This document shows, in pieces, positions 1 through 7,717 of a DNA stretch of 64,000 nt; position 1 is the stretch's first letter, and each line of letters begins with the position of its first letter. The translations under genes and the position numbers were made by a program. Below the pieces are notes generated by a model. That model worked only from the letters and a program-made list of their open reading frames with translations, searched no databases and had not been told where the DNA came from. This stretch comes from Oceanospirillum sanctuarii (lineage in GTDB: Bacteria; Pseudomonadota; Gammaproteobacteria; Pseudomonadales; Halomonadaceae): the NCBI RefSeq assembly GCF_002150805.1, contig NZ_MTBA01000004.1, positions 372,001 through 436,000 of the forward strand, written 5' to 3'.

Positions 1-556
1 ATTTTGAAACCCGCCTCGGCATGACATTTCGATAACTTGAAGGGGCAGGTTTGCTCGCCCAGAGGTGTGATAAAAATGCGCGGCGTTTTTTCTGAAAGTA
101 GGCTGCGAGAGCCATCCATTCTTCGTGACTTGTAGGTTTGACCTCAGGATTTATCTTGAATTTTTTGTCTTCGTTCTGAGTCGCAAGCCAGTCGGTGTAG
201 TCCGTAACCAGATTGATCAGAAAATTTGCATCTTTCACCGCGCGCGGCTTCCAGCGCAGCCCGCTCGGGTCTTCACCATCTTCAGCAACGGTGCCGGTAT
301 AAAGCGAATTGGCAAACTCACGAAAGAGGTCATACGAATTCGCAAAACAACCTTCATTTTGCTTTGTGTAATCAACTAAAAGACGAACGGCATAAACACT
401 GCGATCTTTCCAGCTCTCAGACTTGTTGCGATGAACAATTAAGTAATCGAGATAACTTCTCAGCAGGCCGTCGTCCGTGATAATCACAGGCAAATCTACA
501 AAGACTCCTGTGTTATCTACTTTGACGCTTGCTTTGACACAGTTACTGTTCAGCAT
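1..556 (-). CDS. gmtY: GMT-island tyrosine recombinase GmtY, N-terminal part (runs off left end)
   Basis: I read this frame from the reverse strand; it is open from ATG at 556 to the window edge (185 codons), so only the N-terminal part is present. The translation begins MLNSNCVKASVKVDNTGVF, followed by DLPVIITDDGLL, a YLDYL helix, LFREFANSLYTGTV, DPSGLRWKPRA, a DYTDWLA segment and AAYFQKKRRAFLSHLW. These blocks, in this order, are what I remember of the SAM-like/core-binding N-terminus of GmtY, the tyrosine recombinase that marks Gamma-Mobile-Trio islands. The catalytic R...H-R-Y half lies outside the window, so activity cannot be judged. It is transcribed leftward, away from the host genes; by analogy gmtZ and gmtX should follow. 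A weak purine-rich site (CGGAA) precedes the ATG. The alternative is a generic phage integrase, but the DPSGL.W.PR and LYTGT blocks argue for GmtY. Confidence 0.8.
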   Translation of the reverse strand, partial: MLNSNCVKASVKVDNTGVFVDLPVIITDDGLLRSYLDYLIVHRNKSESWKDRSVYAVRLLVDYTKQNEGCFANSYDLFREFANSLYTGTVAEDGEDPSGLRWKPRAVKDANFLINLVTDYTDWLATQNEDKKFKINPEVKPTSHEEWMALAAYFQKKRRAFLSHLWASKPAPSSYRNVMPRRVSK

Positions 557-578
557 TTTTCCGTACTTTTAGTATTTA

Positions 579-596
579 GTTTATAGAACTATAAAC
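579..596. promoter_or_regulatory. Perfect 18-bp palindrome upstream of gmtY
   Basis: Two 8-bp arms, GTTTATAG and CTATAAAC, are separated by AA. The site lies about 23 bp upstream of the gmtY ATG, where a promoter or operator would be. There is no adjacent U-run, so it is more like a protein-binding site than a terminator. Possible autoregulation by a GMT protein is inference. Confidence 0.5.
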
Positions 597-609
597 ACAA
601 ATCCAGCAT

Positions 610-639
610 AAAAAAAGAGCGAATTCCAGGTTTTCACTC
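610..639 (-). terminator. Island-edge terminator facing host transcription
   Basis: Read on the - strand: GAGTGAA, a 9-nt loop, TTCGCTC (one G-U pair), then seven T. It would stop transcription coming from the TetR/radical-SAM promoter before it reaches gmtY. The stem is modest but the T-run is good. Confidence 0.55.
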
Positions 640-675
640 TTTTGGGGCTTGTTTCAGTATGTTTTTTTTATACTA

Positions 676-801
676 CTAATCGCAAAAGCTGCATTGATTC
701 CAGCTGCAGCCATTGGTTACCGGCAGAATAAACGATTTGGCCTCACTGGGAGGCCGATAGACAGGTTCAATATACTGAACAGGAAAATCATCAAACATCA
801 T
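676..801 (-). pseudogene. Radical-SAM protein, 5' remnant truncated by island insertion
   Basis: ATG at 801 overlaps the TetR stop (ATGA), a translationally coupled pair. The 41 codons read [20 protein letters not shown], then the segment [19 protein letters not shown], and stop at TAG. The 'YRPPSE...TNGCSWN.C.FC' block is the N-terminus of a widespread family of radical-SAM proteins, in which the three cysteines bind the [4Fe-4S] cluster; in relatives the chain continues for several hundred residues directly after this aspartate. The reading frame therefore ends exactly where the island DNA begins, so the host enzyme is inactivated unless the remainder lies beyond the island. The exact substrate of this family is not known to me. 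Confidence 0.85.
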
Positions 802-1451
802 GATTCCTCTCTGTTGCGCCCCCGCTGACCACGGTTACCCATACGCACCCCAATCTCCATCAGGAAGGTAAAGAACTCATCTTTATCCTGAATCACTTCC
901 TGGAAGAAACGGGACTGATACAGTGCTGCAGCACCGTGAACCAGAGCCCAGTGCGCACAGTAATGGAAGTAAGAAGGCACATCTTCCAGCTTGTTTTCAT
1001 CGATACGCGCGGTAATCAGATCGGTAAGACTTTCCAGATTTCGGGCACGGAATTTATGCAGTTCATCCAGCATATCGGAGTCACCGGAGGACTTGGTCAG
1101 CTTTTCTTCCAGACGAGAGAACAGCAGGTACTTACCCGGATCCTGCATGCGGAATTCGAAATATGCGCGGGACAGAGCTTCTTTATCTTCAGAAATCTTC
1201 GGGGATTGGAACAGGTCAGCAAGGTCTTTTTCATAATCCAGCATCAGACGCAGATAGATCTCAGATTTACTGCGAAAGTGCTTATAAATGGTGCCCTTAC
1301 CTATGCCTACATGATCAGCAATCATCTCAACGGTGACACGATCTTCACCATGCTCCAGAAACAGCTCAAGAGCTGCATCCAGAATATTCGCTTCACGCTG
1401 GCGAAACTCCTGCACTTTGCGTGCTTGTTTTTCCACTGCTGATAAGGTCAT
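798..1451 (-). CDS. TetR/AcrR-family transcriptional regulator
   Basis: A 217-residue regulator. Residues ~20-66 form the TetR N-terminal DNA-binding domain: [13 protein letters not shown], then [19 protein letters not shown], the helix-turn-helix with the typical YKHF ending. The rest is the variable all-helical ligand-binding/dimer domain. Its stop codon overlaps the start of the truncated radical-SAM gene, so the two formed an operon. An inverted repeat at 1491-1516 in the leader is a candidate operator for autoregulation. The inducer is unknown; the original partner has been destroyed by the island, leaving this regulator possibly without its main cis target. Confidence 0.9.
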   Translation of the reverse strand: MTLSAVEKQARKVQEFRQREANILDAALELFLEHGEDRVTVEMIADHVGIGKGTIYKHFRSKSEIYLRLMLDYEKDLADLFQSPKISEDKEALSRAYFEFRMQDPGKYLLFSRLEEKLTKSSGDSDMLDELHKFRARNLESLTDLITARIDENKLEDVPSYFHYCAHWALVHGAAALYQSRFFQEVIQDKDEFFTFLMEIGVRMGNRGQRGRNREES

Positions 1452-1490
1452 AACATCTACTGCCTAACAAATATGCATCTGTTGAATTAC

Positions 1491-1516
1491 CAGTATCGTG
1501 GCGATTAAGGATACTG
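1491..1516. promoter_or_regulatory. Candidate TetR operator
   Basis: Inverted repeat CAGTATC / GATACTG with a 12-bp spacer, 40-65 bp upstream of the TetR start. Half-site size and placement suit a TetR dimer acting on its own promoter; no binding data can be read from sequence. Confidence 0.4.
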
Positions 1517-1625
1517 ATACCTGTTAACGCAACCCCTATGCTGCGCTGCACACAATACCATTTTGCACTTAATTTGACCAGATTCTTTTTTTCAGTCACA
1601 TTTTAGCAGTTTATAAAGCACAAAT

Positions 1626-1664
1626 AAAAAGCCCTGCACTTTTTATCCTCGTGCAGGGCTTTTT
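1626..1664. terminator. Bidirectional intrinsic terminator
   Basis: Stem of 14 bp including flanking A/T tracts: AAAAAGCCCTGCAC pairs with GTGCAGGGCTTTTT around an 11-nt loop. It ends the transcript of the small gene at 1727-2014 (reading leftward) and insulates the TetR gene. Confidence 0.85.
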
Positions 1665-1726
1665 CCGCTATTCCGATACTGTCGATAATCCAAAGAGCGG
1701 GAAAAACTTTCCGTTATGTCCGGGAG

Positions 1727-2014
1727 TTAATGTCTCAAAGCACCCAGAGGGATATGTATCAGTTTTGGGTGTACATCCAGTTCCGGATTCATCACATGGA
1801 CACCACCTGCTTCAAGCACACATTGAAGACTACTCTCACTGATATCAGAAAAAACCAGTTCACTGTTATCATCCCGAATGGTCAGGGAACCTTTGTGATC
1901 GATAAAAACTCTGGCAGTAGCCACGTTGAATGCAGGTCCAACCTTAGGCAGTAAGACACGGTTAAATGCTGGGCGTGCAATAATTTCAAACTGATCGACC
2001 TGATAAGTTTTCAT
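1727..2014 (-). CDS. Conserved-looking small protein of unknown function
   Basis: 95 residues, starting at ATG 2014 behind a good ribosome site (CGGAGGA). Monocistronic, closed by the terminator at 1626-1664. There are no membrane segments, no cysteine pairs and no motif I recognise; the sequence is mixed beta-like with AFNRVLLPKVGPAF and acidic stretches. The strong ribosome site, its own terminator and normal codon use argue that it is a real gene. No function can be assigned. Confidence 0.65.
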   Translation of the reverse strand: MKTYQVDQFEIIARPAFNRVLLPKVGPAFNVATARVFIDHKGSLTIRDDNSELVFSDISESSLQCVLEAGGVHVMNPELDVHPKLIHIPLGALRH

Positions 2015-2350
2015 GTCGAATCCTCCGTGTTTGTTTTTTTATAGTCATTCTCACGTCACAAACCCAGTATATGCTCAGCAGGTTCTGGCATTATGACGCT
2101 TTAATGAATTTGCATCCCATGTAATCCTGCAACTTGATCCCTGTCACTATTCGGCATTTAAGCCTGTATTCCCCCTGCATTAACGCCGTATTAACTGATA
2201 GACCCAAACCGGTCACACTTCTGCATCGCTATCTCTGACAGATACCCGGATATAGCTTACTCTTAAATAAGAAGTCGCTTTTTCGATACATCCGCCATTT
2301 CATCAGGCTCCCGCTGTACAGAACAACCAAGAATCGCGGAGGATACTGCG
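2015..2350. other. 336-bp divergent intergenic region
   Basis: Separates the small leftward gene (start 2014) from the rightward YiiX-like gene (start 2351). It must hold both promoters; I see only AT-rich -10-like stretches and no convincing operator or RNA structure. Confidence 0.4.
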
Positions 2351-3406
2351 ATGAAAATAACGAGAATGACACGGCCAATCGTTAACTGGCTGACACAGCA
2401 AAGACCCTCACCTGAATTTCCTCTGTCGGATTTTGAGCGCATCCGTTATGAGGTTCGTCCCTGTGACGTACTTCTGATCGAAGGACGCTCAAGGGTCAGT
2501 GACGTAATTAAGATGATCACCCAGAGCCCCTGGTCCCATGCCGCGCTCTATCTCGGGCGCATACACGATATCGAAGACCCGGAACTGCGAAATACGCTGA
2601 TGGAGCTGTTTCCTTTCAGCCCGGATACTCAATTGATTGTGGAATCGGAACTGGGTCTGGGGACTGTCGTACGGGATCTGGCCAGCTATAAGCAGGATCA
2701 TATTCGTATCTGCCGCCCCCGGGGTATCAGCCACAAAGACAGCCAGCAGATGATCCATTACGCCATCAGCCAGTTGGGCAAAGAATATGACGTGCGCCAG
2801 ATTCTTGATCTGGCCCGTTTTCTGTTTCCCTGGTGGATTATGCCGAGACGCTGGCGGTCCTCGCTGTTTCAGCATAATGCAGGCAAAGCGACCAAAACCG
2901 TATGCTCTACCATGATCGCTGAAGCCTTTGGCTTTATTCAGTTCCCGATTCTGCCTCTGGTGAAGAAAAATGGTGATCAGGGCGTACAGCTGTTCCGCCG
3001 TAATCCTAAGCTCTGCACCCCGAGGGATTTTGACTACTCACCTTACTTCGAGATCATCAAGTATCCCTTTATGGATTTCTCTGACCATGCGGATTACCGA
3101 CTGCTGCCCTGGCATGGCAAAGGTATTCTCGATAGTCAGGAGGAGTCGATGTATGTCTACCCGGAAGGCCAAACCAGTGATGAGCCACTACCCGCGCCAA
3201 ACGGGAATAATGAAAAAAGCGTTAAAGAAACTGACAAGAAAGATAGTAACAGTGAGCTGAGCGAACATACTGAGGCAGAGGAAAATTCAGCTCAAAGTAA
3301 AAAGAGACTTAAGGTAAAGAAAGAACCCTTTGTCGCCTTTACCTCACCTCAGACGGACGCGGATTTTTACGAAGGTGAAATGCCTGCCGGAAGAAGGACC
3401 CACTAA
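2351..3406 (+). CDS. YiiX/YebB-like NlpC/P60-superfamily cysteine hydrolase
   Basis: 351 residues, ATG preceded by CGGAGGA. Residues ~37-75 (DVLLIEGRSRVSDVIKMITQ, then SPWSHAALYLG) carry the family histidine; YAISQLGKEYDVRQILDLA follows; VCSTMIAEAF (~residue 188) carries the likely nucleophile cysteine. The circular permutation (His before Cys) is typical of the YiiX/LRAT-like branch of the papain-like fold, whose members cleave amide or acyl bonds in cell-wall or lipid substrates. No signal peptide is evident. The C-terminal ~75 residues are charged and low-complexity (rich in E, K, S) and probably disordered. Substrate unknown. Confidence 0.75.
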   Translation: MKITRMTRPIVNWLTQQRPSPEFPLSDFERIRYEVRPCDVLLIEGRSRVSDVIKMITQSPWSHAALYLGRIHDIEDPELRNTLMELFPFSPDTQLIVESELGLGTVVRDLASYKQDHIRICRPRGISHKDSQQMIHYAISQLGKEYDVRQILDLARFLFPWWIMPRRWRSSLFQHNAGKATKTVCSTMIAEAFGFIQFPILPLVKKNGDQGVQLFRRNPKLCTPRDFDYSPYFEIIKYPFMDFSDHADYRLLPWHGKGILDSQEESMYVYPEGQTSDEPLPAPNGNNEKSVKETDKKDSNSELSEHTEAEENSAQSKKRLKVKKEPFVAFTSPQTDADFYEGEMPAGRRTH

Positions 3407-3433
3407 AACTTTCCGGTTTTCGACCAAAAACTC

Positions 3434-3467
3434 AAAAGCCGGATCTGTTAGCACAGATCCGGCTTTT
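3434..3467. terminator. Bidirectional terminator between convergent genes
   Basis: AAAAGCCGGATCTGT and its complement ACAGATCCGGCTTTT around a 4-nt loop. Serves the YiiX-like gene (+) and tatD (-). Confidence 0.85.
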
Positions 3468-3503
3468 AACATTTTCTATAAATGAACTATCAATAAGTAC
3501 TGC

Positions 3504-4301
3504 TTACTCTGCAGCCACCGCCTTAGGGGCAGCACCTTTAAACAGGCGGAAGAAATTAGCCGTGGTTTGCATCGCCAGTTCATCATAGGAGATGCCGCGC
3601 TGCTCCGCGATAAACTCAGCAACATCACGAACATACTGCGGCTCACACTTCTTACCACGATGGGGAACAGGAGCCAGGTAAGGAGAGTCTGTCTCCACCA
3701 GCAATGAATCCAGAGGAATTTTGGTTGCCACTTCGCGAACCTGATCCGCATTGCGAAAGGTAACGATCCCTGAGATCGACACATAATAGCCAAGCGCTAT
3801 ACCACGACGGGCCATGTCCAGATCTTCGGTAAAGCAGTGCAGCACACCACCGGCATCAGGACCGTACTTCTCCAGCATCTCCAGCGTATCTTCTTTAGCA
3901 TCGCGGGTATGGATAATAACCGGCTTGTTCACTTCCTGTGCCGCCAGCAGATGACGCTTAAAACGCTCCTTCTGGAGCTCTTTAGTCTCAGGAGCGTAGT
4001 GATAATCCAGACCGGTTTCACCCACCGCTACGATCAACTCATCTTCAGCTTCTTTCACCAGTTCTTCCACCGTTGGCTCGTGTGGAAGATCCTGCAAAGG
4101 ATGAACACCCGCTGAAGCAAAAATCGATGTGTACTGACGAGCCAGATCTTTCAGTTCAGCAACATCATCCAGAGTGACACTAACTGCCAGAAAGTGGCTG
4201 ACACCGCGCTCATGGGCAGCCTCAAGAGCCAGGTTCAGGTCTCCGTTGTATGGTGAAAGATCCAGACGATCCAGATGGCAGTGAGAGTCGATCAGGTACA
4301 T
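3504..4301 (-). CDS. ycfH: TatD-family metal-dependent hydrolase (YcfH type)
   Basis: 265 residues, the usual length. It is a TIM-barrel amidohydrolase-superfamily nuclease. Metal ligands appear in order: DSHCHLDRL (HxH, residues ~5-13), VGETGLDYHY (Glu), IIHTRDA (His), VLHCFTED (His) and ETDSPYLAP (Asp). Family members show 3'-5' exonuclease or D-amino-acyl hydrolase activity; the cellular role of the YcfH branch is not settled. It is the last gene of the holB-pilZ-tatD run, the order found in Pseudomonas. Confidence 0.93.
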   Translation of the reverse strand: MYLIDSHCHLDRLDLSPYNGDLNLALEAAHERGVSHFLAVSVTLDDVAELKDLARQYTSIFASAGVHPLQDLPHEPTVEELVKEAEDELIVAVGETGLDYHYAPETKELQKERFKRHLLAAQEVNKPVIIHTRDAKEDTLEMLEKYGPDAGGVLHCFTEDLDMARRGIALGYYVSISGIVTFRNADQVREVATKIPLDSLLVETDSPYLAPVPHRGKKCEPQYVRDVAEFIAEQRGISYDELAMQTTANFFRLFKGAAPKAVAAE

Positions 4302-4355
4302 AAATATCCTAAAGTCATCAATCAGGGCGATTACTCGCCAGAAGTAAACGTGTCG

Positions 4356-4712
4356 CTAAAGAGTGTGTGTCGGGTGCTGCGAGTTCAGACGGCCAGCCAG
4401 ATAGCGCTCAATCTTATCCCGCAAAGAGATCTGCTCGTCAGAAAACTGCACACCGATACCTGCGGTTCGGCGGCCATGGGCACCTTGCGGAGTGATCCAA
4501 ACCACCTGAGCGGTAACCGGAATTTTATCCGGCTCGTTCATCAGGTTCAGCATCAGGGACAACTCCTGTCCGAGACGGAAATTCCCCCGGGTCGGCAGAA
4601 AGAGACCACCATTTTGCAGAAAAGGCATATAAGCTTCATAAAGCTCATCTTTATTGGTTAAGTTAACCACCGCTGCCTTAATCGGCTTCTCATCACCTTT
4701 GACCTGCGCCAT
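4356..4712 (-). CDS. pilZ: PilZ-domain protein (type IV pilus-associated)
   Basis: 118 residues. Its sequence and its place between holB and tatD match the founding PilZ protein, needed for type IV pilus assembly. Residues ~30-60 (FLQNGGLFLPTRGNFRLGQE) form the beta-barrel core. The classic RxxxR and D/NxSxxG c-di-GMP-binding residues are not evident, consistent with the pilus PilZ, which is known not to bind c-di-GMP. Confidence 0.88.
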   Translation of the reverse strand: MAQVKGDEKPIKAAVVNLTNKDELYEAYMPFLQNGGLFLPTRGNFRLGQELSLMLNLMNEPDKIPVTAQVVWITPQGAHGRRTAGIGVQFSDEQISLRDKIERYLAGRLNSQHPTHTL

Positions 4713-4746
4713 GCGCCCGACTCCCTGAACCGCGAATTAATGAAGA

Positions 4747-5769
4747 TTATAGTAACATCTTACCTGCCCAGCGAATAAGCAGGGCTTCCATCGCTAACTG
4801 CAGATTGGGGTTAGCACCGGACAATAGCTGGGTCCGTAAACGCCCAACATCCTGAAACAACAGTCGTGCCTTCTCAAGACTGGAAGAGTGCTGCCATTGA
4901 CGATACAACGGCAGCATATCAGGGAAAGAGAGATCAGCATCATCCTGAGTCACCATCCAGCGACACCAGTCGTTCAGCCACTGCTGCATCCAACGCAGCG
5001 TCCATTGCAGATCACCGTCGATAAAGCTCGGGGCTAATTCGACAGGATCTCCGCCACGGGTCAGGTTTTCCATGGCAAAAAAGAGTTTATCCCGTTGCTT
5101 ATGCAGAGCCTCATCAGCCAGTTCCTGAGCCAATAAAGGGTTGCCTTGTGCCATTTTCAACAGTTTCTCAGCATGCAAAGCGGCATGGCTGGAAAGATGA
5201 TGATTCAACCAGTTCAGTGCCTGCTCACGATCCGGAATCGGCAGTGAAAATTGCTGACAACGACTTTTGATCGTTGGCATGACCGCGCTGGTTCGGTTAC
5301 TCAGCAAAATGAAGAGCACATTATCGCCAGGCTCTTCTAGATTTTTCAGCAACGCGTTGGCGGCATTAATATTCATAGCATCTGCTGGTTGCAGAATCAC
5401 AACCCGAAAACCACCCTGCTGCGCCGTCTTACTGGCAAAGGTTTGTAACTTTCTGATCTGCTCAATCTTGATCTGCTTGCCTTCGCTCTCCGGCATCACT
5501 TCTGCTAAATCGGGGTGTGTGCCTGCATGAAATAAGGTGCAGGACGCACATTCTCCACAGGCCGTTTGAGCCGGATGACGGCACAACAGATAAGCTGCCA
5601 AAGCTCTGGCCAGATGGTACTTGCCGATCCCCTGCTCTCCGGCCAAGAGCAACGCATGGGGCAAACGACCAGAGCGATGCTGCTCAGTCAGCTGGCTCCA
5701 GCAATCCTGCTGCCAGACAAAAGGCATAAGTGGTGAGTCTTTAACGAGTTCTGTCACTGGGTGTTCCAA
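4747..5769 (-). CDS. holB: DNA polymerase III subunit delta'
   Basis: 340 residues. Clamp-loader delta' subunit of the replicative polymerase. LLAGEQGIGKYHLARALAAY is a degenerate P-loop (Y instead of S/T after GK), as expected for delta', which does not hydrolyse ATP. A four-cysteine zinc module (CRHPAQTACGECASC) follows, then the AAA+ sensor region (LLKNLEEP, SNRTSAVMPTIKSRC). It lies immediately downstream of tmk and upstream of pilZ, as in other pseudomonad-type genomes. Confidence 0.95.
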   Translation of the reverse strand: MEHPVTELVKDSPLMPFVWQQDCWSQLTEQHRSGRLPHALLLAGEQGIGKYHLARALAAYLLCRHPAQTACGECASCTLFHAGTHPDLAEVMPESEGKQIKIEQIRKLQTFASKTAQQGGFRVVILQPADAMNINAANALLKNLEEPGDNVLFILLSNRTSAVMPTIKSRCQQFSLPIPDREQALNWLNHHLSSHAALHAEKLLKMAQGNPLLAQELADEALHKQRDKLFFAMENLTRGGDPVELAPSFIDGDLQWTLRWMQQWLNDWCRWMVTQDDADLSFPDMLPLYRQWQHSSSLEKARLLFQDVGRLRTQLLSGANPNLQLAMEALLIRWAGKMLL

Positions 5770-5826
5770 ATTGGCAGTTATCGAAAGTTGGCTTAGAGAA
5801 AGCGTTACTCAAACAAGCAGAGGCGA

Positions 5827-6480
5827 TCAGCTACGCTGCAGAAAGAAGCCCTGCAGCACCTCAGCAATATCCTGCTGAACCTGCTCCAGTGCCTGACCGG
5901 CATCGATGATGGCAAAGCGCTCTGGTTCTGCTGCAGCGCGGGTCAGATACCCCTGACGCACACGATCAAAAAACTCGGATTGCTCCTGCTCGAAACGGTC
6001 AGTGGTACCACGCTTATTCATTCGCTGGCGGGCAACTTCGGTCGGCAGATCCAGCAAAATAGTCAGATCAGGGCGTACATTTTCCTGCACCAGCTGCTCA
6101 AGCTGAGCAATCCAGTCAAGATTCAGGCCCCGGGCATAGCCCTGATAGGCGTAGGTCGCATCAGTAAAACGATCCGAAACCACACAGCCACCGCGAGCCA
6201 GTTCCGGCAGGATTTTTTCATCCAGATGCTGGGCACGGGCAGCAAACATCAGCAGAAGTTCCGCTTTCTGGCTGACATTCTCATCCCGCTGGCTCAGCAG
6301 AAGCTCACGGATCTCTTCTGCCATAGGGGTACCACCGGGTTCACGGGTCATCATTGGCTGATGCCCCTGCTCTTCCAGCCACTGTTGAATAAACGCCAGA
6401 TTGGTGCTTTTACCCACACCTTCTGAACCTTCCAGAGTGATAAAGCAGCCACGGGCTGTATTTTCAGTATTCAAAGTCAT
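5827..6480 (-). CDS. tmk: Thymidylate kinase
   Basis: Phosphorylates dTMP to dTDP. FITLEGSEGVGKSTN is the P-loop, TREPGGTPMAEEIR the DRx-like/substrate segment, DRFTDATYAYQG the dTMP-binding region and RGTTDRFEQE the LID. I chose the ATG at 6480 (217 residues), because the in-frame GTG at 6510 adds ten residues, has no ribosome site and extends beyond family N-termini. Between mltG and holB in a tight operon. Confidence 0.93.
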   Translation of the reverse strand: MTLNTENTARGCFITLEGSEGVGKSTNLAFIQQWLEEQGHQPMMTREPGGTPMAEEIRELLLSQRDENVSQKAELLLMFAARAQHLDEKILPELARGGCVVSDRFTDATYAYQGYARGLNLDWIAQLEQLVQENVRPDLTILLDLPTEVARQRMNKRGTTDRFEQEQSEFFDRVRQGYLTRAAAEPERFAIIDAGQALEQVQQDIAEVLQGFFLQRS

Positions 6481-6576
6481 CTTGTATTCGCTCAAAGCCG
6501 TCTTGTTCACTCAAAACAATCTGCGGACTTACCTATCCAGCCGGTACTCGAAGCCACCAGTCGGTACTCACAGCTC

Positions 6577-7632
6577 TTACTGAGCTGAAGGCGCAGACTG
6601 GTAATCCTGCTTGCGCTTGTAGATCTGGTAGTGACGCACCGCCTTATTGTGCTCTTCCAGCGTTTTGCTGAACTTATGACTGCCATCGCCACGGGCAACA
6701 AAATACAGGTCGCCTTCTTTCAGGGGATGCAACACCGCATGAATCGCTTCACGCCCGGGAAGAGCAATAGGTGTTGGCGGTAAGCCATTGATTCGATAGG
6801 TATTATAAGCTGTTTTTTCTTTCAGATGGCGACGAGTGATATTGCCCTGATAGCGATCGCCTAAGCCATAAATTACCGTAGGATCCGTCTGCAGGCGCAT
6901 CCGTTTTTCCAGACGCTGAACAAAAACACCAGCAATCCGTGAACGCTCTTCAGGCACACCGGTCTCTTTCTCAACAATGGAGGCCATAATCAGGACTTCG
7001 TAGGCACTCTTATAAGGCAGCGCTGCTTTATCCGCCTGCTGCCACTCTTCCTCCAGTACCCGATTCATCTTGTCATAAGCGCGCTTCAGAATCTGAAGAT
7101 CGGTAACGCCTTTATGATACTGATAGGTATCCGGAAAAAAACGACCTTCATGGTGCTCAACTTCTTCCAGTGGCTTACCGGAAACCTGCTGCATAATCTC
7201 AGGAAACGTCAGGTCTGTGGTTTTAATGGTCAGTTTTTCCTGTTGCTGCAGTAACTGAAGGGCCTCAGCAAAGTTAAGCCCCTCCGGCAGCGTTACCTGA
7301 TACTGAACCGTCTTGCCAGAAGCTAATAACGCCATCAATTCATAAGCATTCAGCCCAGCTGGAATCTGGTATTCGCCAGCTTTAAGGCGAGCTTTCTCAG
7401 GATTCAGCTTCAGCCAAACTTTTAACGGCCAGACTTCCGGTAACACTTCCAAAGCCTGCAGCTGAGCCATCACCTGATGAGCTCCCAGACCTGACTTCAC
7501 CTCATAAACCAAAGGCTCAGTCACGGGTAACGGACGTTCCAGAAGTTGCTGCCAATAAGTCACAACGCCCAACACAAGGACCACACCTAACGCTAAAACA
7601 GCACCAATAATCCGGCGATTGAGAAAAGCCAT
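6577..7632 (-). CDS. mltG: Endolytic peptidoglycan transglycosylase MltG
   Basis: 351 residues (YceG family). One N-terminal membrane helix (residues ~8-28, IGAVLALGVVLVLGVVTYW), a LysM-like subdomain, then the catalytic domain with VLIMASIVEKETGVPEER, where the glutamate in EKETG is the conserved catalytic acid. DPTVIYGLG and YNTYRINGLPPTPIALPG are further YceG signatures. Cuts nascent glycan strands in the periplasm and is thought to set glycan length. Downstream of pabC, upstream of tmk. Confidence 0.95.
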   Translation of the reverse strand: MAFLNRRIIGAVLALGVVLVLGVVTYWQQLLERPLPVTEPLVYEVKSGLGAHQVMAQLQALEVLPEVWPLKVWLKLNPEKARLKAGEYQIPAGLNAYELMALLASGKTVQYQVTLPEGLNFAEALQLLQQQEKLTIKTTDLTFPEIMQQVSGKPLEEVEHHEGRFFPDTYQYHKGVTDLQILKRAYDKMNRVLEEEWQQADKAALPYKSAYEVLIMASIVEKETGVPEERSRIAGVFVQRLEKRMRLQTDPTVIYGLGDRYQGNITRRHLKEKTAYNTYRINGLPPTPIALPGREAIHAVLHPLKEGDLYFVARGDGSHKFSKTLEEHNKAVRHYQIYKRKQDYQSAPSAQ

Positions 7633-7717
7633 AGTTTTTCCTTAACACAACGCTCCGGAATCACTCCGGTGGAACACAAATACAGTTAATTCAGTCAATC
7701 CATTATTGATCGACTCG

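Noticed and set aside
125-480. Two 84-residue open frames on the + strand
   Set aside because: They are antisense to the gmtY frame, have no ribosome sites and no family resemblance.
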